A stretch of DNA of 64,000 nt from Zizania palustris (GCA_019279435.1 JAAALK010000082.1:18567116-18631115), one strand, 5' to 3'; positions 30,780 to 42,399 are shown, counted from the stretch's first letter. Numbers and translations: made by a program. Notes: generated by a model not told the origin, from the letters alone.

Positions 30780-32053
30780 AGACTCTTATCCTAAGAGAAG
30801 CCCATGAGACATTGTACTCCATTCACCCCGGCAGTACCAAGATGTACCAGGATCTGAAGGAACGCTATTGGTGGGTTAGCATGAAAAGAGAGATTGCCCA
30901 GTTCGTCGCCGAATGTGACACCTGCAGAAGAGTAAAAGCTGAACATCAGAGACCTGCAGGATTGTTACAGCCACTTAAAGTGCCGGAATGGAAGTGGGAA
31001 GAGATCGGTATGGATTTTATCACCGGATTACCAAAGACCCAGCTGGGGTATGATTCGATATGGGTGATCATTGATCGGCTTACAAAAGTAGCTCATTTCA
31101 TAGCCGTCAAGACGACCTTTAGTGGCCCTAAGCTAGCAGAGCTATATATGGCCCGGATAGTATGTCTTCACGGAGTGCCCAAGAAGATAGTATCTGACCG
31201 AGGAAGTCAGTTTACCTCTCGGTTTTGGAAGAACCTCCAAGAGGAGATGGGCACGAGATTAAATTTCAGTACCGCCTACCATCCTCAGACAGATGGACAA
31301 ACAGAAAGGGTAAATCAGATACTAGAGGATATGCTTCGAGCATGTGTTTTGGATTTTGGAGCCACTTGGGACAAGAGCTTGCCATATGCAGAATTTTCAT
31401 ACAACAATAGTTATCAAGCCAGTCTTCAGATGTCTCCTTTTGAGGCCCTATATGGACGTAAGTGCAGAACGCCTCTCCTTTGGGACCAAACGGGTGAATC
31501 CCAAGTATTCGGAACCGACATTCTTCGAGAAGCTGAAGAGAAAGTACGGATCATCAGAGACCGACTCAAGACAGCCCAATCGCGACAGAAGAGCTACGCA
31601 GACAATCGCCGCCGAGACTTAGCCTTTGAAGATGGAGAACATGTCTATCTTCGAGTTACGCCTCTTCGTGGGACTCAACGGTTTAACATGAGAGGAAAGT
31701 TGGCCCCTCGATATGTTGGACCATTTCCCATTATTCGACGCCAAGGAGAAGTAGCTTATCAGTTGGAATTACCGCCCTCGTTGGCTGGAGTACATGACGT
31801 GTTTCATGTTTCTCAACTCAAGAAGTGTCTCCGCGTCCCCACAGAGCAAGTGGATCTTCAGCAGTTGGATGTCCAAGAGGATCTGACTTATGTGGAAAAG
31901 CCGGTCAAGATATTGGAAGTCAAAGAAAGGACCACCAGGAGTCGAGTAATCCGCTTCTGCAAAGTGCAGTGGAGCAATCATCCGGTAGAAGAAGCTACAT
32001 GGGAAAAAGAAGATGAACTCAAGGCACAGCATCCTGAGCTATTCGAGGATTGA
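30758..32053 (+). CDS. Element D integrase with C-terminal chromodomain (frameshifted from RT)
   Basis: Open in a different frame from RT and overlapping its end by 22 bp; there is no ATG at the natural junction, so this is the separated 3' part of pol. Zinc domain: HPGSTKMYQDLKERYWW and CDTCRRVKAEHQRP. Catalytic core: IGMDFITGLP, VSDRGSQFTSRFW and TDGQTERVNQ give D, D and E. The C-terminal part has LAPRYVGPFPIIRR and VHDVFHVSQLKKCL. A chromodomain closes it (KPVKILEVKERTTRSRVI, VQWSNHPVEEATWE). Chromodomains in such elements bind histone marks and steer insertion to heterochromatin (family knowledge). It ends TGA 43 bp before the 3' LTR. Confidence 0.93.
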   Translation: MPDKPEIKTLILREAHETLYSIHPGSTKMYQDLKERYWWVSMKREIAQFVAECDTCRRVKAEHQRPAGLLQPLKVPEWKWEEIGMDFITGLPKTQLGYDSIWVIIDRLTKVAHFIAVKTTFSGPKLAELYMARIVCLHGVPKKIVSDRGSQFTSRFWKNLQEEMGTRLNFSTAYHPQTDGQTERVNQILEDMLRACVLDFGATWDKSLPYAEFSYNNSYQASLQMSPFEALYGRKCRTPLLWDQTGESQVFGTDILREAEEKVRIIRDRLKTAQSRQKSYADNRRRDLAFEDGEHVYLRVTPLRGTQRFNMRGKLAPRYVGPFPIIRRQGEVAYQLELPPSLAGVHDVFHVSQLKKCLRVPTEQVDLQQLDVQEDLTYVEKPVKILEVKERTTRSRVIRFCKVQWSNHPVEEATWEKEDELKAQHPELFED

Positions 32054-32081
32054 TCCGAATCTCGAGGACGAGATTCTCTGT

Positions 32082-32095
32082 AAGGGGGATAGGAT
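32082..32095 (+). other. Element D polypurine tract
   Basis: AAGGGGGATAGGAT immediately upstream of the 3' LTR start TGTAAC, the expected plus-strand DNA primer site. Confidence 0.85.
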
Positions 32096-35000
32096 TGTAA
32101 CACCCCAAAAATTAAAAGGAATAAAATAAAAAGAAAATATTATTTAAATCATTTCTGAATTTATTATTAAAAGAAAAATCACCAAAAGAACCCAAATAAA
32201 GCCAAACAGGGAGAAATACTCAAAATCTGGACTTGAAAATTTTATGAGATGAACTAGAGGCCAAGATATAATTTTAGGAATTTTTACAAATTTTTATCAA
32301 CAGTGATTCAACCCTTAATCAAATAAATGAATTACTGGAATTATTTTAAATCAGAAAAGAATTGAAAAGCTTAATGGGCCTCAACCCCGAAACCTCCCCC
32401 GACGGCCTTTTTGGCCCAGCCCGTTGCCACCAACCCACTGACAGGAGGGGCCCGCCTGTCGGCGCCGCCCTCCCCTCTCTCCTCCCGCCCGCGCCCCGTC
32501 TGGCCCCACTCGTCAGCCCCCTTGCGCCCTCTGACCGCCCGGCCCCGCCTGTCTGCCCTTTCTTTTTCCGTCACTCACTGACAGGTGGAGCCCACCTGTC
32601 AGATCCATCGTCTCCGATGGAAGGGGATCGCTCCCCTTCCTTCCCCGGCGATCTCCTTCTGTTTTCTCGCCGCCGGCCGCCGGATCGCCTTGGATCCCCT
32701 CCGATCGCCTTCCCTGGTCACCACCGCCCCCTTTCCTTCCATAGCCGACGCGTTTTCACTTTTTTGGAAAGCTTCCCGAAGCTTTTGGTAACCCTCGCCG
32801 GAGCTCTCGGGATCCCCTCGGTTCCCTGCCATTCTGACGCCGGCGACCCCCTATAAGAACCCTCCTCGGCCACCGCCCTCAACCCACACCTCCTAAGCCC
32901 TAACCGAAGCCTTCCGGAGCGCCGACGCCTCTTCTTCGAGTTTTGGCACTGCTCTGACTCCGGCAAGAGATCGCCGTCGCCTCGGACCCCCGCTGCCCTA
33001 GCCGCCGCCACCGTCGGGTCCGTCGTCGACCACCCCACCTCGTCCACCCCTCCGTTGGTCGTGGACACCGCCGGACCGCCGTCGCCGTCGAGCACCCGTA
33101 CGCCCTCCGTCGTCTACGCTCGCCGCCGGTCACCTCCAGGCCCCCATCGTCGCCGCCGAAGGTACCATCTTGACCCCCTTACTCTCCTCGTTCCATTTCC
33201 GCCGGTAGCTAGGCACCTAGGTGCTCGCCGCCGCCACCGTGGTCGCACCAGAGCCCGCCGTCGCCGGAGACGAAGGGGGTACGCGCCCCCTTACGCCGTG
33301 CCGTGCCGGATCGCACCACGACCACCCGATCGCGATCAGAGGGCTGGGATTAAATCCCTCCGGGATTTAATCTAGGCCCTCGGATCTGGTCAAAGGGGTA
33401 TCGAGGCCTCTCGGCCGTCGATCACCACTTAAAGCCCCGATCGATCTGGTGCGTCCACGTCATACCGGTTCGCGCGATTTAATCTCAGCCGTCCATTTTC
33501 ACTTAACCCACCCGCCTCGCATCTGACAGCTGGATCCAGATCCAACGGCCCAGATCGCTCGGGTCCACGCGAATAGTCACGGGTTCACGGTGAACCTGGT
33601 TCACCTTGGACCAGGGACTGTTTTTGGTTTAAATAAAAATTCAGAAAATAGTTTAAACTTCAAAAATTCATATCTTGCTCATTTTAACTCTAAATTTCAC
33701 CATTCAAATTTTGTTAGAACCAGAACATTATTCTCTACACATTAATGCAATAAAAACAGTATGTTTCTGTTGCCCAAAATATTATTAATCAATAAATGAA
33801 TAAGAACCCCTTTAGGATAAATTATTATTCCAACAAAATAAATTATGAAAAATCCTAAAAAGGTTAAAATTCACTATTATATGTAAAGACTCAGAATAAT
33901 AAATATTACTTCACCCACAACAATGTATGTTCTTTATTTGGTGAATTTTATCTGTTTTATTGAATGTGAATATATTGTTTACTTTTCCGTATCGAGAAGA
34001 CTACGAGTTCGTCGAGGAGCAGGAGTTCTACCCCGAGGTTCCTCCATCCCCATTTGCTGAGCAAGGCAAGTCATCGACCATCTCTGTGGAAACAGTTGAT
34101 CATAATTGAGCCCATGTTTTAATAACTTATCGCTATAACCCATAGATTAATATTGCATTAGTCAAATATTCAAGCCTTACACTTATATCTATTAGATCCC
34201 TGTCCTTATGTGCAAACCCAAGCCATGCTTATTGAGCCTTAACTCCTTGTCACTCTACTATAAATATATTAGCTAGTGCCCAATGTACCGGCACACCTGC
34301 TATAGGTTAAAAAGAACGAGTCGTAGATAGCTGGATTTCTGTATATGAATTTCCCTGTTATTCTCGTCTCTGGACTCTGTTGGAGTTGGCTAGGTTATAA
34401 GTATGGTGGGTTCCGGGTGCAAGCTCGGGCACTGGTTTGTCGCACCCGGGGCACTATAAGGACCGGTCTGCGGGATCTGTTGCAAAGCACTTCCGTACCA
34501 ACCACAAGTCTAATGGGTAAGTCCTAACTGGAAGTATGGAATACTCCGGCTTGATGCACCATAGAGGAGGGGGCAAGGGGCTAGCCTGCGGGCGACTTGT
34601 ACCGACGAGGCTCAAGGGGGGGTATGGTGGGGCTCCGATGCGTCGGGACACCATATGAAACCCATAAGAGGGTGCTATTGAGTCGGGGAGGACTATATGG
34701 AAGGTTTTGGCACGAGTTCCCGTGTGATGGGTCATCTCGTTACACTTCGGTGTAGGTGATGAGTGCGTGCCTTGTGGGTACAATGGTACATCTCTGATCA
34801 GAGTAATTTAATCTTTTCGAAAAGCCGAGCCCACGGTCAAGGGCGGGTTGTGTGACTACTCGCAGTTAGTTTACAATTGTTTGAATGTTCAGGTTATTCA
34901 TGGCACGTAAGGACTGTTGAGCGAGGTGGGGCTGACTGTACCCCTCGAGTTAGAAGATGATGATACACATGCACATGTTTACTTTTCCGTACTAATAAAT

Positions 35001-35387
35001 TGCTCTCATTTAAAGCTTTACAATTATGCTGCTTCCGCAAAATTAGCCACTATCTCCCTTGTTATTATCTTGCATTATATTTGCATTCGGTGGCTTGCTG
35101 AGTACATTTGTACTCACCCCGTTGACTTACAACATCAGAGCCCGTCTACTACGAGGAGGATGAAGGTCTGGAGTAGCGACCCAGTCAAGGCGAGACTGGA
35201 AGAAGGCGTTCATCTAGGACCCTTGTTTTATTAGTTTCTCTTTCTCTTTATTCACTTTTGTATTAATGCGGTCTACGAACCGTGAATGATTGCCCGTATT
35301 GTACGTGGTCGCATGATGAACGTCTTGTTTTATTGATTTTCTATGGAATTTCAATAAAGTCCTGATTTATTAAATCGGGGCGCGACA
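32096..35387 (+). repeat. Element D 3' LTR (3292 bp)
   Basis: Nearly identical to 23159-26451, with three substitutions and one 1-bp deletion seen by eye. The end CGCGACA is followed directly by the target duplication GTTCC. Confidence 0.96.
35353..35358 (+). terminator. Element D polyadenylation signal candidate
   Basis: AATAAA 29 bp before the end of the 3' LTR; the same signal is at 26417-26422 in the 5' LTR. Confidence 0.45.
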
Positions 35388-35392
35388 GTTCC
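35388..35392. repeat. Element D right target duplication GTTCC
   Basis: Identical to 23154-23158. Confidence 0.95.
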
Positions 35393-35954
35393 AAAGCCCA
35401 AACTCCTCCACACTTCTCTAGACTCTCTTCCTGGACCCTCTCAGCCCAAGAAGACAACACCAATCACCGCTAAGCCCAAGAACCCTAAGCCTCAACCACA
35501 TCTCAAGAAGCCAACCTACCATTGTGAGTATTGTCAGAGAGGCGGGCATCTTGCGGAGTTTTGCTTCAGGAGGAAGCGGGTTGAGAGAGCTGAGAGAGCT
35601 CGTGGTGGTCATGAGCAGTTCTACCAGCAGGGTGGTAGACTGAGAGTTCCTCGACGCGGGGAGAGGCTAGAGGCCAGGCCGCATCGTGTAGGTGGTGGTA
35701 GAGGAGACGACTTTCATGGCCATGCTCCAGATGGTGGTGTTCGTTCCGGCAGAGCTCCAGGCCATTTTGGCTATGGTCCTGGACCTCATAGCCGAGGCTT
35801 TAGGCAGAACCGAGGACCACGCTTTGAGTCGCATTTTGGTCCAAACTTTTCTGATGATTTCTGCTTTCCGTCTTTTGAGCAGATGGCTCGACACTGGTTT
35901 AGCACTTTTGCTAAACCTGGTGTCGGACCATTTGCTCCCACTTATAGCCACTGA
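35388..35954 (+). pseudogene. Element C gag C-terminus with second zinc knuckle
   Basis: This continues the gag broken by D. It is rich in Lys and Pro, then carries a second CCHC-like knuckle (CEYCQRGGHLAEFC) at about 35523-35564, then an Arg/Gly-rich RNA-binding-like tail (RVPRRGERLEARPHRVGGG). The frame ends with TGA at 35952-35954. Protease begins at once in the -1 frame, with no ATG. Element E has an in-frame TAG at the same junction. Confidence 0.82.
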
Positions 35955-35956
35955 TT

Positions 35957-38900
35957 GTGCAGGATCGGGGACTGGAGGACGTTTGGATCATGGACTCAGG
36001 ATGTTCTCGCCACATGATGGGACATCGCAGATGGTTCTCCAGTCTCACTCCCCCGAGCTCCAAAGAGTACATCACATTCGAGAACAGTGGTCAAGGGAAG
36101 GTAAGTGGCATAGGCTCTATTCGCATTTCAGATCATTTCTCTTTGAAGAATGTTGCTTTGGTTAAGAATTTGAACTTCAATTTGATTTCTGTTTCGCAAC
36201 TTCTTGAGGATGGTTTGGAAGTGCGTTTTAAGAAGGGAAACTCTTCTGTGTTTGATTCTAGAGGGTCTTTGATTTGCCAGATCTTACCATTTGGTAAAGT
36301 TTTTCGAATTGACTTCTCTAGTTCTTTTGGCCCTTCTCGCTGTTTAATTGCTGGATCCTCCTCTGAGCTCTGGAAGTGGCATAAGAGGTTAGGTCATTTG
36401 AGTTTTGATCTGCTAGTCAGGTTGACCTCTATGGACCTCATCCGAGGATTGCCCAAGCTTAAGATGGAGAAGGATCTAGTATGTCATCCTTGTCCTCATG
36501 GGAAAATGGTTGCCGCTTCTCACTCACCTGTGACTCAGGTGATGACTTCGTATCCGGGTGAGCTTTTACATTTGGACACTGTTGGTCCAGCTCGGGTACG
36601 TTCAGTCGGTGGGAAGTGGTACGCGCTTGTCATTGTTGATGATTTTTCTCGATTTTCGTGGGTTTTCTTTTTGGAGTCTAAGGATGAAACTTTTTAGTTT
36701 GTTCATGACCTGATTTTGAAGCTGAAGAATGAGAACAATGGTAGGATGCGAGCAATTCGCTCCGACAACGGCTCTGAGTTCAAGAACTCTCAGTTCGTCA
36801 GCTTCTGTAGTGATCAAGGTCTTGACCATCAGTTTTCTTCTCCTTACACTCCCCCACAGAACGGCGTTGTGGAACGAAAGAACCGCACGCTAGTCGAGAT
36901 GGCCAGGACAATGCTCGATGAGCACAGGGCTCCTAGGCGTTTTTGGGATGAAGCCATGAACACGGCTTGCTATCTGGCCAACCGCATCTTTCTTAGAGCT
37001 TACCTTGGTAAGACATCATATGAACTGCGGTTTGGCAGACAGCCCAAGGTGAGCCACTTACGAGCGTTTGGCTGCAAGTGCTTTGTGCTCAAGAAGGGAG
37101 GGCATTTGGACAAGTTTGAGTCTCGTTGCTGGGATGGTGTTTTTCTTGGTTATGCATTGCATTCTCGAGGCTTCTGTGTTTGGAACCTCGAATCCCAGCT
37201 GCTTGTCGAGACTTGTGAGGTTTCATTTGATGAGTCCTTGCCTTCTTTGACTCCTTCTTTTGAGCCTTCTGATGGTGAGCTCGGAGAGTCCATCTTCGAG
37301 GAAGATGAGGATACTCCAGCCGCTAATGAGGGTGGGCCTTCTGCACCCCCTGCAGAGCCCACACCTTATGAGACTTCGACTGAGGATGAGGGCGGACCTC
37401 TGATCACTTCTTCCACTACGATCGAGCCCCCTCAGTCGAGTCCAGAGGTGCCAGCTACTGACTCCGGTGAGGTGACTTCAGATCACCAGGGAACCCGAGC
37501 AGTTCAGCGTGACCATCCCTCAGAGCTCATCATAGGTGATTTGACTGAGAGAACTTTGCGTTCTTTTACCTCTCTTGCTGTGTTTGCTGAATCTGCTTTT
37601 GTTGCATCTTTTGAGCCCAGAGACATTTCTCATGCTCTTTCTGATTCTAATTGGATTAATGCTATGCAAGAAGAGCTTGAGAACTTTGTCCGCAATCGGG
37701 TTTGGACACTAGTTGAGCCACCACCAGGATGCAACCCCATAGGCACCAAGTGGGTATTCAAGAACAAACAAGGTGAAGATGGGGTTGTGGTGCGCAACAA
37801 AGCTCGACTAGTTGCCCAGGGTTTTTGCCAAAAAGAGGGTATTGACTTTGAAGAAACCTTTGCTCCTGTTGCCCGTCTTGAGTCCATTCGTATTCTTCTA
37901 GCTTTTGCCGTTTCAAAGGGTTTTAAGCTTTTTCAAATGGATGTCAAGAGTGCTTTTCTAAATGGGTACATAGAAGAGGACGTTTATGTTAGGCAACCCC
38001 CCGGTTTTGAGAACCCTAAGTTTCCTCGACATGTTTTTAAGTTGCAAAAAGCTTTATACGGGTTGAAGCAAGCCCCCAGGGCTTGGTATGACCGGTTGAA
38101 GCAATTTTTGTTGGGGAAGGGCTTTGTGATGGGTTTAGTGGATAAAACTATTTTCTTGCTCAGAGATGCTTCAGATTTCTTAGTCGCTCAGATTTATGTG
38201 GACGATATTATCTTTGGCGGTACTACTGATTCTCTTGTGTCCAAGTTTTCTGAGCAGATGCACAGTGAGTTTGAGATGAGCCTCATGGGTGAGCTCAAGT
38301 ACTTCTTAGGGCTCTAGATCAAGCAGACCAAGGACGACACCTTCATCCACCAAGGTAAGTACACTCGCGATATGCTTAAGAAATTTGACTTTGGTGGGGA
38401 GTTGAAGCCGCAGATGACCCCGATGGGCACATCTAGGGGTTTGGACAAGGACGAGAGTAGTGTCAAGGTCAATGAAAGGGAGTTTCGAGGGATGATCGGC
38501 TTGCTGCTATACTTGACGGCAACCAGACCGGACATTCAGTTCGCCGTGGGACTGTGCGCGCGCTTCCAGTCTTCACGTCGCGCGTCTCATCGGCAGGCTG
38601 TCAAGCGCATATTCAGGTATCTTACTTATGCGCCCGATCTTGGTCTTTACTATTCAGCATCATCATCTCTTGATTTATCTGGCTTTTCGGATGCCGACTT
38701 TGGTGGGTGCCGGTTGGATCGCAAGTCGACTTCCGGTACTTGTCAGTTTCTTGGTTCTTCTCTTGTCTCTTGGTCTTCTCGAAAGCAATCTAGAGTTGCT
38801 CTTTCGACCACAGAGGCTGAGTATGTAGCTGCTGCTAGCTGCTGCTCACAGTTGGTTTGGATGATTTCCACTCTGCGAGATTTTGGGTTGTTCTTTCCTA

Positions 38901-39145
38901 CTAGGGTTCCATTGTTTTGCGACAGCACCAGTGCTATTAGTGTAGGGAAAAACCCGTGTCTCCATTCCAAAACCAAACACATTGATGTGCGCTTTCACTT
39001 CTTGCGGGATCAATATGAGAGAGGTGTCATTGACCTTGTTCATGTTGATACCCATCATCAGTTGGCTGACATTTTCACCAAACCCCTAGATCAGTCTACA
39101 TTTGAGCGTTTACGAGGGGATTTGGGTGTTGTGTATCCTTTTTAG
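35957..39145 (+). pseudogene. Element C protease-integrase-RT-RNase H (two nonsense codons)
   Basis: One frame throughout with TAG at 36695-36697 and 38315-38317. Protease: WIMDSGCSRHMMGH. Integrase: the GHLSFDLL and CHPCPHGKM zinc parts, then LLHLDTVGPARV, IRSDNGSEFKN and PPQNGVVERKNRTLVEM, giving D, D and E. RT: GTKWVFKNKQGEDG, KALYGLKQAPRAWYDRL and QIYVDDIIFGG (YVDD). RNase H: FSDADFGGCRLDRKSTSG, ALSTTEAEYVAAAS, SKTKHIDVRFHFLRDQY and LADIFTKPLDQSTFERL. It ends with TAG at 39143. The domain order integrase before RT is diagnostic of Ty1/copia. Both stops would be explained by CAG to TAG. Confidence 0.93.
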
Positions 39146-40467
39146 GATATTTTGCGTCAGTTTTCTTTCTTCTTTACTCTTTTCTTGAGTCTTTCTGTGT
39201 GTGTTCATATCTTGCATATTCACATATCACACTTTTGAGCTTGCTTCTGTTATATGATTGAACTGCTTTACTTATTCTAGCTGGTACATGCTTTTGATTA
39301 CTTGTCGATGATCATGCTTTGCTTCAGTTCACTTGATATGTCTGATATCTATCATATGCATGGCTTTTATGCTTTAGATTTGAAAAATGATCACCATTGC
39401 CTCTGGTAACTAGCATGGGTAGGCTGACTGTTTTTGCTATCTGTTACATACCTTGTAGCTAGTTCCTAACTTAGATGCAAACATGCAACTTGGACATCCT
39501 TCTGTTTTAAAACAAAACATGGAAATATGGTATAAAAATCAAGAAAAATGAAAATTCCATGCCTCTTTATGCATAACTTGTAAAGATCCAGGTGGGTTTG
39601 CTTTGTCGCATTGCATTGTTCTGGACTGCGTACCATAACACTTTGGTATGAACTGGGACAATGTAGTGTATGCCAAGACCAATGTCTTAAGCTTCTGATG
39701 GTCCAGTTTTGCCCTAGGCTTGACTTGGTCGGTCAGCGTGAGGTTTTGACACGCAAATAACCCCTGGCATTAATGAAAAAGAGAAAAGAAAAAGCTTGAA
39801 CATTGAAATGATAACAAGTTTGCTGAAGCACTTTGTTTTGGACAATGCTTATCTTGATAAATATCAGTTAGCTTTTGCATCTCATGCTTTACCTCGATTG
39901 TTTACTGGAAAATGTGGTGATGCTTTTGTTTGCAAAAACTTAAAAATGCGTGCTAATGACTTTCATTAGATATCATCTGTTGCACTGATCATGTCATGTG
40001 TCTTAGACAGTATGTCTTTTGCTATACTTGTTAGATGTTGTAATTGCAGTCAATCATATTTGAGAAGCATGCTTTCTACACTCCATATGCACTCCAGTTG
40101 AATTTACTGCATATTTTGTGGGGGAGTTGCATTTCAGGGGGAGTCAGTGTCTCTGTTGAGTGCTTGATGAGTTTACTTGTCAACAAGGGGGAGAAAATTT
40201 GGGATCAGAGTTTAAGGGGGAGTTCTTACTCTGTTGATATCCTTGTTGTTCTGAAATCACACTCACTTTGAGCTTTTACGTTTTGGTTAACCATAATGAC
40301 CACTTCTTGCTTTTTGTTCAGCTTTTGGTCATTAGGGTTAAACTTTTACCTTATTTTTCTTCTTCTTTGTTTTTCTTGTGTTTTGTTTTCGTGTTTCCAC
40401 ATTTGTTCACGGGTGCTGAAGAGCTGAAGAAGAGGAGTGTTGACAATGCACTCATCAAGGGGGAGAT
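39146..40467 (+). other. Element C 3' untranslated part with repeated polypurine tracts
   Basis: 1.3 kb without a credible ORF; no envelope-like gene is visible. The last 350 bp contain several polypurine blocks: 40119-40127, 40136-40144, 40184-40197 and 40213-40222. The probable functional tract is at 40452-40466, directly before the LTR. Several polypurine copies upstream of the 3' LTR are a reported Sirevirus trait. Confidence 0.75.
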
Positions 40468-42399
40468 TGAGGAGCCATGCTGAATAGCGTGGGCCTCATG
40501 GCTCCAGAAGTGATGAGTCATTGTCAACGATAGTCAAAGAGGACAGAAGAAAAGAGGAGATCTGCTGTTTCATGGGCCGCGTGTGACTCAGGTACACGGG
40601 AAGCGAGCGACTGTCGGGCAGAGGAGGATGCGAAGTCGGGCTGGCCCAATCCGGGTACATGGGCCAGAAGCAGTAGAAGACCCACTGGGCTGTTGACCAG
40701 GGTTGACTCAGGTACACGGGCGGTGAGTGATTGCCGGCCTGAGAGAGCTGCGGAATCAGGCCGGCCCAATCCGGGTACCTGGTGCAAAGTCGGTGGAGGC
40801 TTTGTCAGTTTCAGCGCAAAACTGACAACCGTTGATCTTGTATCTGACTGTCTAGAAGAGAAGTTGTAGTCGCTATGAAAACTTAGCTTCCGAATAAGTT
40901 ATCTGTATCTCTAGGCCAACAGTCAGTCAGTCATGTCTGTAAAAATACCTAAGGGCAGTAGAGTCTTTTCCTTTATTCCTGCGTCTGTAAAAAACCCTAA
41001 GGGGCCGGTGGAATATTCCTAGTGTTGGGCAGCCTATAAATAGGACCCCAATCCCTAGGGTTAGGTCACCCTTTTTTTGCTGAAATCATTTTCTATTCTA
41101 TTGGGTCATTTTGTTCCCTGCATTTTCTCTCTTGCTCTCCTGTTCATGCGTGCGCCGCCAAGCAGTGTGCTGTGAGTTCATCTTGATTTCTTCTCTAATC
41201 TAGATGTGTTTCTTCCTGCTGTTTGTGCGTGGCATTTAGTTGAGAACCCAACTGTTTTCGGGTTGAATGCAGTAATTTTATTCCCTGAATCGAAGCTTCT
41301 CTGTTTGCCCCATTCTGTTCTTCACGGGAGTACTAGTTCTTGCGGCTGCAACTAGTACCCACTCCCTGCTGCAACAGTACCCTAGCATTGCTTTTCTGCG
41401 CAGCTTTTTGATCGAAGTTGACAGGGCTGAGTAACTTTTCTGACTGTTTTCTGGCGAAGCCCCCCTCTCTGTTCGAAGCCCGTCAGCTCCGTGAGGCAGG
41501 CTTCGATCTGATATACTCTAAGGCTTCGTTTGAACTTCGAACTTCGTTTTGTGTCCTGAGTTGATAGCTTCAAAGTACTTTTTGAACTGACAGCGTCTCA
41601 TACTTCGAACGTCTGTGCGAAGGTACTCCGACTCGAGCTCTTCGAAGTCCACACTTCGACAGGTTTTGAAGTTGGCTTCGAAGCTTGCCTTTCTATTAGA
41701 CTTCGCTTAGTATTTTGCTTCCGTCTTCTTCGAAGGTCCTTGTGTTCTATTCGAAGGTAGAGTGTAGGCTTCGTTTTGGTTTCTCTGTCGCGTGTCAGCC
41801 TTCGCTTTTCCTTTCGATGGTTGTTCACTCTGTGTGCGAGTTCAAAGCTGTGTTCGAAGCCTTGCCTTCGAAGTACATACTTCGAAGCAGGCTCCAACTC
41901 TGTTATACTTCGCTCTCATTCACACTCGACCTAAGATAGACAATACACCTTCGACAGACCTCGACTTCCACCTCCGAACCAGACTTTGACCAGCGAAGTA
42001 GACCTCGACCTCCGAAGCAGGCTTCGACCCCGCGAAGCAGGCTTTGACACTGCGAAGCAGGCCTCGACCAGCGAAGCAGGCTTCGCCAAGTTTCGAACAG
42101 GAGACAGATTTCGAACGGTAACTTCTCACTTCATTCTTAGTGCACTTAGAGTGTTATACTGAGAAGTTTGTCTTGCCTAATCTTGTGTATACTGTTTATC
42201 TGTCTATTAGCACTGCTTTGATAGTTCTCTGTTTGACATCAGTTGCTTCTAGGCTAGATACCTTTAGACTTAGGCTATCTGTTTATTTTCTGCTGCTTAG
42301 TCTTTAGAGGTGCGTTGGGTGTTGGGAATAGGCAAAATATTCGAAAGAATTTTTAAGGCGCCCATTCACCCCCCTCTGGTCGCTACTTTCGGTCCTACA
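40468..42399 (+). repeat. Element C 3' LTR (1932 bp, complete)
   Basis: It starts TGAGGAGCCATGC and ends GGTCCTACA, followed by TAGAG. It contains the 920 bp missing from the 5' LTR. Two imperfect copies of a roughly 85-bp block (GACTCAGGTACACGGG to CCAATCCGGGTAC) lie near 40583-40659 and 40690-40779. Its second half is packed with TTCGAAG motifs. The end CCCATTCACCCCCCTCTGG is shared with the other Sirevirus LTRs in the window. Confidence 0.92.
41035..41042 (+). promoter_or_regulatory. Element C LTR TATA box
   Basis: TATAAATA, 567 bp into the 3' LTR. The equivalent is deleted from the 5' LTR, so the 5' LTR probably cannot drive the element RNA. Confidence 0.65.

Larger units (their letters stand above)
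23159..35387 (+). mobile_element. Element D: young Ty3/gypsy chromovirus with extra upstream ORF
   Basis: 12,229 bp with both ends exact: LTRs TGTAACACCCC to CGCGACA and 5-bp GTTCC target duplications. The plus-strand order is 5' LTR, tRNA-Met primer site, an extra ORF (26592-27398), gag-protease-RT-RNase H (27576-30779), integrase with C-terminal chromodomain (30758-32053), polypurine tract and 3' LTR. LTRs over 3 kb with a chromodomain fit the Tekay/Del group of chromoviruses; that placement is inference. By eye the LTRs differ at three substitutions and one 1-bp indel, so the insertion is recent. A single frame change splits pol. Confidence 0.95.
19902..42399 (+). mobile_element. Element C: Ty1/copia Sirevirus-type retrotransposon, split by element D
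   Basis: The plus-strand order is 5' LTR, tRNA-Met primer site, long gag, protease, integrase, RT, RNase H, long 3' untranslated part with several polypurine tracts, and 3' LTR. TAGAG flanks both ends (19897-19901 and 42400-42404), so both ends are exact. Removing D (12,229 bp) and its extra 5-bp duplication leaves about 10.3 kb. Long Gag with a coiled-coil region, multiple polypurine tracts and the LTR end CCCATTCACCCCCCTCTGG are Sirevirus traits. The LTRs differ by roughly 3-4% by eye, so the insertion is much older than D. Confidence 0.92.

Noticed and set aside
39146..40467. Envelope-like ORF sought downstream of C pol, as in some Sireviruses
   Set aside because: Only short frames without a membrane segment or coiled coil are present; treated as untranslated region with polypurine tracts.
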